Origin: Bacteroidota bacterium
Lineage (GTDB): Bacteria; Bacteroidota; Bacteroidia; Bacteroidales; UBA4417
Direction: 5' to 3'
NCBI GenBank assembly: GCA_020048595.1
Contig: JAIFMH010000012.1
Location: 1 to 16,656 of the forward strand
DNA: 16,656 nt
Shown here piece by piece: positions 7,831 through 15,080 of the stretch. The stretch's first letter is position 1, and the number at the start of each line of letters is the position of its first letter. The notes under the pieces were generated by a model, which saw nothing but the letters and a program-made list of their open reading frames with translations, was not told the DNA's origin and ran no database searches. The position numbers and the translations under genes were made by a program.

Positions 7831-8340
7831 AATATTTTGCTTTCCACTAAGTCTAAATAAAAAAGGGCCTTGTTTATTTTTAATCCTATTAAGCTGGAGA
7901 AGTTAAATAATGTATTTCCATAACGAGTTAGCCAGGTATAACTTATTATCCATTATTTAATAAAAAAAATACAAGTAATGATCCGCCGATAGTCGGAGTT
8001 TGGAAGAAGAACCAGTGAGTAGAGTAAAAAGCACGCAAATTTAGTTTTATGATACGTGCAGGTAGTTGTTCGGCGTATTTTCAACCACGTTATAATTCGT
8101 GATCAGGGTACATTGTTAACAAAGATAATACAAGCATTATTATCAAGTTCCCACTAATTAAATTTTTATTAACATATCAACATCCTCTTTTGAAAAGAAA
8201 AAAGCACATCAATCACTTCTTTTGCAGCAAGTTATAAACTGGAAATACATAATTAAAAATAAAATGTTAATTATGTAAAAGTCACCATATAAACTTGTTT
8301 GATTTTATTTTACCTTTTGAAAAGAAGGCTTCAAATTCTT
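7831..8340. other. Intergenic leader region between histidine kinase and 1201-aa gene
   Basis: 510 bp of AT-rich DNA downstream of the kinase stop (8341) and upstream of the 7830 start. It contains two -7-like boxes (8036-8043, 8120-8127) and two copies of CTTTTGAAAAGAA (8187-8199 and 8324-8336). Its size suggests that the secreted-protein gene has its own promoter rather than reading through from the kinase. No gene is seen. Confidence 0.5.
8036..8043 (-). promoter_or_regulatory. Candidate -7 element for the 1201-aa gene
   Basis: On the minus strand TAAATTTG matches TAnnTTTG about 205 bp before the start at 7830. A second match, TATCTTTG, lies at 8120-8127. Neither has a convincing -33 TTTG at the normal spacing, although the second has TTG 16 bases upstream. 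Which is used, if either, cannot be decided. Confidence 0.25.
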
Positions 8341-11300
8341 TCAACTCACTTTTTTGAGCGTACTCATACAGGTGATTTCCTCCCGAAGCTGGATTTCAAG
8401 CAATTTATAAAAAGCATTGAATTGCCTGATAAGTTGCTTAACTTCTGCAATATCACTACCGTGTCGGCTGGTTTGGTTTATTTTCAGAATAAGATCACGC
8501 ATTATGGATGTTGAAACTAAGTCGATACTGGATTTTATTTTATGTGAGGCTAAAGCAATGGCGTCCAGATCATTTGCCAAATCACCTTTATTCAATTCGC
8601 CTAAATATGCCGGTGTTATTTCGAGAAATTTATCAAGCATAATATTCAATTGAACCTGGTCGGAGCCAATCATTTTCTCAAGGCGCGACACATCAGAAAC
8701 TCTAATGTTGCTGGTAGCATCGTTTGTTTGTATGGCATGTTTTTTATTTCTGGATATGTGCAAAAAAATCTTTTTAAACAGATCATCCGGATCAAACGGT
8801 TTTGATATATAGCCTTGCATGCCTGCAGCTTCACATCTTTCGACAATACCTTTAATTACATTGGCTGAGAGTGCCAGAATGGGTGTGTTAACAAATAATT
8901 TCTCCCGTATCATTTTGCTGGCTGTCATACCATCCATTACAGGCATTTGAATGTCCATAAGAATAATATCGAATGTGTCTTCAGCAACTATATCAACAGC
9001 CTGCTGTCCATTTCCGGCAATCACCACTTTTGCGCCCCATTTTTCAAGCATTGTGGTAGCAAGCATCTGGTTTAATTTGTTATCTTCAACCAGCAGGACA
9101 GAGTATCCTTTTAGTAAATTGTCGCCGGATTCGGTACCTTGAATTGAATTTTGCATAATCTGGTCTTCTGCTATTTTCAGATCAATTGAAAAATAAAACT
9201 TACTTCCAATGTGTCTTGTACTCTCAAGCTTAAGCTTTCCTCCCATCAGCTCAACAATCTGCTTGCTGATTGCAAGGCCAAGTCCTGAACCACCGTGTGT
9301 GCGCGAAATGGTATCATCCTCTTGTTTGAAACTTTCAAACACTTTTTCCTGATTTTCCAAACTTATTCCTATTCCGGTATCCTGCACTTCAAACCGGATC
9401 TTATTTTTCTGTCCCGAAACACTTTCGAGTTCACACCGGATTTCAATAGAGCCCTGAGGTGTAAATTTGATAGCATTGTTAACCAGGTTACTCAAAACCT
9501 GTTGCAGCCTCAGCGGATCTCCTTTATGGAAATCATAAAGACGTTTATCAACGTGATATTTCAATTCTATCTGTTTCTCTTTGGCAATAAAAACATGCGA
9601 ATTAAACACCCTGCTTATTACATCCGATACTTTGAAACTTGTTTCTTCGAGCAACATCTCCCCTGATTCTATTTTTGAAAAATCGAGAATATCGTTGATT
9701 ATCATAAGCAGATGATCAGAAGATGTTTTAATATTTTCAATCAGTTTACTGTTCGGGCCTTCAATTCCTGCGTCATGCAACATTCGGGTCATTCCAACAA
9801 CAGCATTCAACGGATTCCGGATTTCGTGGCTCATTATAGCTAAAAACTTACTTTTTGCTTCGTTGGCAGCTTCAGCGGCAGCAACAGCTTGCTGTAAAGC
9901 CTTATCAGCTTTCTTTCTGCTTGTTATATCTCTGGCTATGCCGGTTGTTCCCAGCAACTGTCCGTTCTCATCAATAACAGGTGCGCGAAAAATCTCGAAC
10001 CATACCGATTTATGTTTAAAATCAATAAGTTCCTCCACTCCGCTTAATTCACGATTGCGCATTACCAGCTGATCCTCATCTATAAAATGTCGGGCGGTAT
10101 CACTATTCCAAATATCCAGTGCATCTTTACCTAATATTTCACTTTCACTGGTGATGCTGAAATATTCCATAAAAGGCTTGTTAATTGACAAGTAATTGCT
10201 GTCAACATCTTTCAGCCACATCTGGAAAGGAACATTATTGAAAATTGCCTTCAGCGAAGCTTCACGATTTCGCAGAGCTTCATCCTTCTGTTTTCTGTCG
10301 GTTACATTGCATAACAGATCTGCCAAAATCTGGAGGAATGTAATTTCGTCGCTACTCCACTGTTTTACAGTTTTAACCGAATCAAAACCAACAAAACCTA
10401 TACATGCACCATTTAAAATCAACGGTATGGTAATAAGTGTTTTTATTCCTTGTGGTTCAAGGATTTTATATTGTGGATCTTGCTTACCAAGCTTATTAAC
10501 ATCCTGAATAACAAGCATTTTCCCATTTTTATGTGTTTCAGCCCAATCAGGCAGCAGATCAGTTGATATTTGTTGCAGGTTATGAATTTCGGGTGAAATA
10601 TTTTCAGCGCACCACTCATGTGTATTCGACATGGTGTTTTTTGCAAAATCGTACTCAAAAATGTAAACCCTGTCAATATCATTACCCTCACCTACAACGG
10701 ACAGTAATCTATTAACAGCGTCGTTGCTGTTTTCGACAGGAATATTAATAAATTCGGTTGCCAGGTGGGTAAGCAGGTTCTGAAGGCTTAGGAGCTTACT
10801 CATTTTTTCTTCAGCTTCCTTTCGCTCAGTAATATTACGTATAGTTCCTTCGATATAGCCCGGCTCGCCTTCGCTTTCGCGGATAAGATGACATGTTATG
10901 GAAACGGGTATGTGTTTTCCGCTTTTATGGATAAGCAGATTTTCAAAGTCATTGATGGAGCCCTTCTCAACCAAAAGTTGAAGCATCCGGTTGCGGCTCT
11001 CAATATCAGCATAAACGGCAGTAACGGATTTCCCTATCAACTCCTGGGGCCGGTATCCGGATAAATGGTATACGGATGGAGAGAGGTCAAGGATGTTACC
11101 TTTTAAATCTGTGCGGTAATATAAGTCGAGGAATGAATTAAAAATGGATTCGTACTTTTCGGCGAACAACGTAAGCTCGTCTTCTATTTTTTTATATTCC
11201 GAAATATTGTAACTGATTCCGATAATTCCGGAAACATTGCCATTTTTATCAAAATGAGGGATTTTCGTGCCTTGCAGCCAAATCTCTTTCCCACTGCGGG

Positions 11301-12006
11301 TAGTCAGTAAACCATCGCGGTGAATAACAGGCTTTCCGGTCTCAATTATCATCCGATCTTCAGCTTCAGTTTTTAGCGCTGTTTCTGCCGGATAAAAATC
11401 CGAATCCCTTTTGCCAATAACTTCAGTTATATCCTCTACGCCCAGAAGTTCAGCTTCTGCTTTGTTAATGAATATTTTTCTGCCTTCAATATCTTTTACA
11501 TACAACGGATCAGGAATATTCTGAATAATAGCATGCAGCATTCTGAGTTCATCACTGAGCCTGTTTTTTTCTTCAGAAAATGCTTTCAATTTCTCCGATA
11601 CGTTGCATGCATTGGCTAACATGTCCATAATTGGAAAATACTGCTGAATTTCAGCAGATTGTGGTGTTTCGAAAAAGCAGAGGGCAAGTAATCCAAAATC
11701 GGGCAACAGAAATACATGGCAATTACCCGCTTCCACTTCTATAACCTGAGATGGCGTTTCCGCAGATAATCCTGCAAATAAATCCGGAGCTTGGTTCACA
11801 AAACAGATCTGATCATTATTACTCATCCCCTGAATTGAGAGGGTATGGACTTCCTGGTCGATGCAGCGCAGAACCATAGCTCCGCTGCAATACATTTTTT
11901 CAACAAAAATTGGTATGGTTTTATTCAGCAATTCACCACCGGTGTTAACACCAATCGAAACCGCCAAATCAAGCAAAACACTATCAATATTGTATTTTAA
12001 TACCAT
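8341..12006 (-). CDS. Cytoplasmic hybrid histidine kinase: PAS-PAS-GAF-PAS-HisKA-HATPase-REC-HPt
   Basis: A 1221-residue sensor kinase holding all phosphorelay steps in one chain. Residues 1-150 are a GAF-like, unassigned sensor region followed by a short coiled coil. PAS domains lie at about 155-275, 285-400 and 575-690, with a GAF domain at about 410-565. The HisKA H-box FLAIMSHEIRNPLN has His727 as phosphoacceptor. The ATPase N box is NLVNNAIKFT (about 835-845), with G boxes DTGIGI (about 875) and GGSGLGLAI (about 900). The receiver has LLVEDN and phosphoacceptor Asp1018 (ILMDIQMPVMDG). The C-terminal HPt domain has His1155 in ASHKIKSS. No signal peptide or membrane segment is seen, so the stimulus is probably intracellular. 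It lies 201 bp after the sigma-54 activator gene on the same strand. That gene is its likely output partner, by inference. The stimulus is unknown. Confidence 0.93.
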   Translation of the reverse strand: MVLKYNIDSVLLDLAVSIGVNTGGELLNKTIPIFVEKMYCSGAMVLRCIDQEVHTLSIQGMSNNDQICFVNQAPDLFAGLSAETPSQVIEVEAGNCHVFLLPDFGLLALCFFETPQSAEIQQYFPIMDMLANACNVSEKLKAFSEEKNRLSDELRMLHAIIQNIPDPLYVKDIEGRKIFINKAEAELLGVEDITEVIGKRDSDFYPAETALKTEAEDRMIIETGKPVIHRDGLLTTRSGKEIWLQGTKIPHFDKNGNVSGIIGISYNISEYKKIEDELTLFAEKYESIFNSFLDLYYRTDLKGNILDLSPSVYHLSGYRPQELIGKSVTAVYADIESRNRMLQLLVEKGSINDFENLLIHKSGKHIPVSITCHLIRESEGEPGYIEGTIRNITERKEAEEKMSKLLSLQNLLTHLATEFINIPVENSNDAVNRLLSVVGEGNDIDRVYIFEYDFAKNTMSNTHEWCAENISPEIHNLQQISTDLLPDWAETHKNGKMLVIQDVNKLGKQDPQYKILEPQGIKTLITIPLILNGACIGFVGFDSVKTVKQWSSDEITFLQILADLLCNVTDRKQKDEALRNREASLKAIFNNVPFQMWLKDVDSNYLSINKPFMEYFSITSESEILGKDALDIWNSDTARHFIDEDQLVMRNRELSGVEELIDFKHKSVWFEIFRAPVIDENGQLLGTTGIARDITSRKKADKALQQAVAAAEAANEAKSKFLAIMSHEIRNPLNAVVGMTRMLHDAGIEGPNSKLIENIKTSSDHLLMIINDILDFSKIESGEMLLEETSFKVSDVISRVFNSHVFIAKEKQIELKYHVDKRLYDFHKGDPLRLQQVLSNLVNNAIKFTPQGSIEIRCELESVSGQKNKIRFEVQDTGIGISLENQEKVFESFKQEDDTISRTHGGSGLGLAISKQIVELMGGKLKLESTRHIGSKFYFSIDLKIAEDQIMQNSIQGTESGDNLLKGYSVLLVEDNKLNQMLATTMLEKWGAKVVIAGNGQQAVDIVAEDTFDIILMDIQMPVMDGMTASKMIREKLFVNTPILALSANVIKGIVERCEAAGMQGYISKPFDPDDLFKKIFLHISRNKKHAIQTNDATSNIRVSDVSRLEKMIGSDQVQLNIMLDKFLEITPAYLGELNKGDLANDLDAIALASHKIKSSIDLVSTSIMRDLILKINQTSRHGSDIAEVKQLIRQFNAFYKLLEIQLREEITCMSTLKKVS

Positions 12007-12029
12007 GAGTAAACATGTTGAGTAACAAT

Positions 12030-12095
12030 AAATGTGGCTTCAGATATTCTCCTGACGATAAGTCTCAGGACTATTGATCTTAATTCTCCACATTT
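12030..12095 (-). promoter_or_regulatory. Nested inverted repeat in the leader of the histidine kinase gene
   Basis: An outer perfect 8-bp pair, AAATGTGG (12030-12037) and CCACATTT (12088-12095), encloses an inner perfect 6-bp pair, TCCTGA (12050-12055) and TCAGGA (12065-12070). It lies 24-89 nt upstream of the kinase ATG at 12006 and after the activator stop at 12208. It may be a leader RNA fold that tunes kinase expression relative to the activator, or a processing or pausing site. There is no T-run, so a plain terminator is less likely. The rest of 12007-12207 shows no gene and no clear -7/-33 pair. Confidence 0.4.
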
Positions 12096-12207
12096 GTTAA
12101 TGTTCATCAACACAAAAAGTAATACCAGAAATGCAGGAAATATTACCCTTTCAGGACTATTTAACAAGAAATATCTTTCGTGATGAATTGTATTTCAGAA
12201 AAACGGA

Positions 12208-13551
12208 TTAAAGATTGTATTTGCTGATCATGCGATATACTGTTGCCCTGCTGATATCCAGTTTATTAGCAACCAGGACTGCATTTTTATTATACAATTT
12301 CAAAAAATGGCTCAATATCCTTACGTTATATTGTTCCATGGTGAGTTCCTGCTCCAGGATGTTATTTCCTTCCTGGGTTGATTGTATCTGCAAATCATCG
12401 GGCATTATTATATCGCCTTCGGAAAGTATTACAGATAATTCAATAATTGATTTCAGCTCCCTGATGTTCCCCGGAAAACTATATGCCAGTATTTTTTTCT
12501 GCGCCTGCGATGAAAGCGTTTTCAGAGACATCTTATTTTCTTTACAAAAAAGTTTTACAAAAAAATTTGCCAGCAACAATATATCACTTCCTCTTTCGCG
12601 CAACGGAGGCAAATTAATTGGCAGCCCCATAAGCCTGTAATACAGGTCCATACGGAATGTGCCTTCTTTAACAAGTGCAGCCAGATCTTTATTTGAAGCT
12701 GTAATGATACGCACATCAACCTTTACTTCCTTGTTGGAACCCACCCTTATAATTTCCCTTTCCTGAAGAACTCTAAGCATTTTGCTTTGCATGTTCATAT
12801 CCATCTCTGAGATTTCGTCAAGGAATAGAGTTCCCTTATTGGCTTCCTCAAACTTACCGATCCTTTGAGCTACAGCTCCGGTAAATGATCCCTTTTCGTG
12901 TCCGAACAATTCACTTTCAATCAAATCAGACGGAATGGCGCTAACGTTGATCGCTACGAAGGGATATTTACTCCTCACCGAATTATAATGTAAGGCCTTT
13001 GCAACCAGATCTTTACCTGTTCCTGTTTCGCCATACACCGAAACACTGATATTGTTATTGAGGGCTTTCTGCATGAGCGCGAAAACTGATTTTAAAGGCT
13101 GGCACTGGCCTATGATCAGGTTAGAAAAAGAATATTTTTCGATAACCGCCTCCTTCAGGTTTTTATTTTCTTCCCTGAGCAGAAAGTTCTCCTGGATGTT
13201 AGCTAATGCACGCCATAGCCTTTTGGGAGCATCATCATTTTTAACAATATACTCGTATGCTCCTTCTTTGAGCAGATCGATGGCAGTGGTAATATCCTCC
13301 TGCCCCGAAATCATAATCACAGGAATTGCCGGATTGTTTTTTTTGATCCTCGCCAATGCTTCGCCACCAGTGCAGCCTGGCAATGAGTAATCCAGCGTAA
13401 TCGCCATTGGTTGTTTATAAAGATTTTTAAAACAATCTTCAGCATTCGAAAACTTCTCGACTGTATAGTCAGGATTCAGTTTCAGATTATACTCCAGTAA
13501 ATCAGCATACCAGGAATCATCTTCAACAACGAATATCAAGGATTTTGTCAT
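12208..13551 (-). CDS. NtrC-family sigma-54-dependent response regulator
   Basis: A 447-residue activator with the classic three-part layout. The receiver (1-120) has the acidic pair Asp11/Asp12, phosphoacceptor Asp54 (AITLDYSLPG), Ser82 and Lys104. The AAA+ domain (about 145-375) has Walker A GETGTGKD (174-181), sigma-54 contact loop GSFTGA (221-226, Ala to Ser in the usual GAFTGA), Walker B GTLFLDE (240-246) and an arginine-rich PLRERGSDI. The C-terminal Fis-type helix-turn-helix is NAVLVANKLDISRATVYRMI. When phosphorylated it should oligomerise at upstream sites and open RNA polymerase-sigma-54 promoters. Length is normal for the family. It precedes the hybrid kinase on the same strand and diverges from the small receiver gene at 13712. 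A -7-like TACATTTG on its strand (13568-13575) sits only about 17 bp before the start. Target promoters are not identified. Confidence 0.94.
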   Translation of the reverse strand: MTKSLIFVVEDDSWYADLLEYNLKLNPDYTVEKFSNAEDCFKNLYKQPMAITLDYSLPGCTGGEALARIKKNNPAIPVIMISGQEDITTAIDLLKEGAYEYIVKNDDAPKRLWRALANIQENFLLREENKNLKEAVIEKYSFSNLIIGQCQPLKSVFALMQKALNNNISVSVYGETGTGKDLVAKALHYNSVRSKYPFVAINVSAIPSDLIESELFGHEKGSFTGAVAQRIGKFEEANKGTLFLDEISEMDMNMQSKMLRVLQEREIIRVGSNKEVKVDVRIITASNKDLAALVKEGTFRMDLYYRLMGLPINLPPLRERGSDILLLANFFVKLFCKENKMSLKTLSSQAQKKILAYSFPGNIRELKSIIELSVILSEGDIIMPDDLQIQSTQEGNNILEQELTMEQYNVRILSHFLKLYNKNAVLVANKLDISRATVYRMISKYNL

Positions 13552-13567
13552 AGCCGTAATTTGTATT

Positions 13568-13575
13568 CAAATGTA
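13568..13575 (-). promoter_or_regulatory. Possible -7 element for the sigma-54 activator gene
   Basis: TACATTTG on the minus strand matches TAnnTTTG. It lies in the 160-bp divergent region between 13551 and 13712. No -33 element is seen at the standard distance, and the implied leader is only about 10 nt, so support is weak. The opposite strand has only an imperfect -7 (AACTTTTG, 13678-13685) for the 13712 gene. Confidence 0.22.
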
Positions 13576-13711
13576 GCAATAGTTATCCAAATTGATACAA
13601 TTATCTCATTATGAAACAAATTTCTTACCGGTGAAAATCTTATTCAACTGACTTACAACTCTATAAATAAATGGAATAACTTTTGCTAAGAAGTAAACAA
13701 AGTACTACACT

Positions 13712-14158
13712 ATGGTTATTCTGTTAGTTGATAATAATAAGTTTTTTGTTTCTGTGTTACAGACAATGCTGTTAAAGGCAGGTTTTAATAGTATTGAATG
13801 CGTTAACAACGGAATTGATTGCATTATTCATATCAATAAGGATGAAAAACCAGACGTTATAATTATTGATGAAACTCAGTGTTATCCAAAAGGATTGGAT
13901 GTTATCGAAAATATTCGCCATTCGTTACCTGCTGCAAGAATTATTATTCTGATTGATGCGGATTCCGATTTAAATATGAATATCCAACCAGTGAAAGGTT
14001 CCATTTTTTTGATGGAGAAAAACAGCATAACAGCAGACAATTTACCACAGCTCTTATACAATATATTTACAGAGAAGATAAGTGCTACTAAATTTCCGCC
14101 TGCAAACAAAGTGTTTTCATCGTTAAGAAGATCATTTACCGGTATGTTAAATTTTTAA
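13712..14158 (+). CDS. Stand-alone, atypical response-regulator receiver protein
   Basis: A 148-residue protein with a single receiver-like fold and no output domain. The first strand is MVILLVDNNK, with Asp7 but Asn8 where most receivers have a second acid. The presumed phosphoacceptor is Asp53 (DVIIIDETQ). The switch Thr/Ser position after strand 4 reads Asp82 (RIIILIDAD), and Lys103 (FLMEKN) matches the conserved Lys. A tail of about 30 residues follows (KFPPANKVFSSLRRSF), basic and otherwise unassigned. It is divergent from the sigma-54 activator gene and probably belongs to the same signalling locus. A role as phosphate sink, decoy partner or phosphorylation-independent regulator is inference. 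The start ATG at 13712 places the first beta strand directly at the N-terminus, as in other receivers. Confidence 0.78.
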   Translation: MVILLVDNNKFFVSVLQTMLLKAGFNSIECVNNGIDCIIHINKDEKPDVIIIDETQCYPKGLDVIENIRHSLPAARIIILIDADSDLNMNIQPVKGSIFLMEKNSITADNLPQLLYNIFTEKISATKFPPANKVFSSLRRSFTGMLNF

Positions 14159-14586
14159 TATCTTGATTTCTATATCACTTTATTGAGTATTTAGATTTTC
14201 AAATTAAATCAAACAAAATTCCTGATTCCTGCTCTTTGCAGCTTTTCCGGTTTACAGGTCCCGATTTTAATTTAACTTACTAATGGCATTAAGAACGGAA
14301 TGCTTTAGCGTATCTGACTACTGAATATACTTCGGTTTCTTTTTTCTTCACATCCAGATACAGAACCTGGTTGATCACAAAATGTGTTAGTTTCTCAAAT
14401 GGAATTCAACATGATTTTAACATTTTATGGAACCCGGAAACCGATGAGTTTATCGTTAGTTTTAAACAGCTTTTTACTTAAAATGGCACAAAATCCGCTT
14501 TCTAAATAGTTGATTAATCCGCTTCAGAAAAATATTTTCAAAATTTTATATTTTATATAAATCTATTTATCAATATTTTACATAAT
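14159..14586. other. AT-rich intergenic region upstream of the BlaI operon
   Basis: No gene is supported. A 62-codon open stretch (14293-14481, plus strand) lacks an ATG in frame and is not recognised as a known protein, although its end (ILWNPETDEFIVSFKQLF) looks protein-like, so a decayed gene cannot be excluded. A sigma-54-like motif at 14484-14499 is listed separately. No clear terminator is seen after the 14158 stop. Confidence 0.45.
14484..14499 (+). promoter_or_regulatory. Weak sigma-54-type promoter motif
   Basis: TGGCACAAAATCCGCT keeps the -24 box TGGCAC and the invariant GG-to-GC spacing of 10 nt, but the -12 box is CCGC instead of TTGC. It points toward the BlaI operon, 195 bp away. 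It is noted because a sigma-54 activator is encoded nearby. A chance match is quite possible. Confidence 0.2.
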
Positions 14587-14587
14587 T

Positions 14588-14647
14588 ATTACTGCATTTT
14601 AAGTTTTATTACTGCATTTGCAGTTGCATTACTGTATTTTCAGTTGT
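14588..14647 (+). promoter_or_regulatory. Three BlaI-type operators at exact 20-bp spacing
   Basis: Three tandem 20-bp units each begin ATTACTG and carry a dyad: ACTGCATTTTAAGT (14591-14604), ACTGCATTTGCAGT (14611-14624, a perfect 6-bp dyad around TT) and ACTGTATTTTCAGT (14631-14644). The middle dyad has the same skeleton, ACTnCAnnTGnAGT, as the staphylococcal BlaI/MecI operator core ACTACAnnTGTAGT (family knowledge). The 20-bp period puts all sites on roughly the same DNA face. The second unit covers the -33 region and the third fills the spacer of the promoter at 14624-14654, so bound repressor should block RNA polymerase directly. Confidence 0.8.
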
Positions 14648-14654
14648 ATATTTG
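14624..14654 (+). promoter_or_regulatory. Promoter of the BlaI/M56 operon
   Basis: TTG at 14624-14626, a 20-nt spacer, then TATATTTG at 14647-14654 fits the Bacteroidota consensus TTTG-N19-TAnnTTTG well. Transcription should begin near 14661, giving a leader of about 33 nt before the ATG at 14694. It overlaps the operator array. Confidence 0.7.
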
Positions 14655-14693
14655 CTGCGTAATTGATCCATCACTCTAAAAACATCGATTTCA

Positions 14694-15080
14694 ATGAAAA
14701 AACTTACCACAGCCGAAGAAGACATCATGCAGATTTTATGGAAACTTGAAAAAGGATTCATTAAAGATATCCTCGAACAGATTTCGGAGCCAAAACCGCC
14801 ATATACAACTGTTTTATCAGTTATACGGGTTTTGGAGAAGAAAGAATTTGTAAGCCACACTCAATATGGGAATACCTATGAATATTATCCGCTCATCAGC
14901 AAGGATGAGTATGCCGGCGAATATTTCAACCATTTCCTTACTGGATATTTCAATAACTCATTCCCAAAAATGGCTGCATTTTTTGCTCAGGAAAACAACC
15001 TGAGCATGACTGAACTCGAAGAGATTATTCGCCTTACCCAAAAAGAACTTAACCAATCAAACAACGAAAACAATGGATAA
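14694..15080 (+). CDS. BlaI/MecI/CopY-family transcriptional repressor
   Basis: A 128-residue protein, normal family length. The N-terminal winged helix starts LTTAEEDIMQILWKLEKGFIKDI, followed by the recognition segment PPYTTVLSVIRVLEKKEFV (about residues 36-54) and the wing HTQYGNTYEYYPLIS. The C-terminal half is helical and should mediate dimerisation. In the family the dimer binds dyad operators and is cleaved after a partner M56 peptidase senses a signal. That partner is encoded next, overlapping this gene by 8 bp (shared ATGGATAA), so translation is probably coupled. The three operators just upstream indicate autoregulation. The inducer here need not be a beta-lactam; most Bacteroidota homologs have no known inducer. 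Confidence 0.93.
   Translation: MKKLTTAEEDIMQILWKLEKGFIKDILEQISEPKPPYTTVLSVIRVLEKKEFVSHTQYGNTYEYYPLISKDEYAGEYFNHFLTGYFNNSFPKMAAFFAQENNLSMTELEEIIRLTQKELNQSNNENNG

Noticed and set aside
8187..8336. Two copies of CTTTTGAAAAGAA 137 bp apart
   Set aside because: The motif is low-complexity and lies in AT-rich DNA. Two 13-nt matches of this composition can occur by chance, and there is no further extension.
12215..12640. 141-codon plus-strand open frame
   Set aside because: It lies opposite the sigma-54 activator, whose Walker, GSFTGA and helix-turn-helix motifs leave no doubt about the coding strand.
14293..14481. 62-codon plus-strand open stretch before the BlaI operon
   Set aside because: There is no start codon in frame and no recognised family. 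It was considered as a decayed gene because of the protein-like ending, but the support is too thin.
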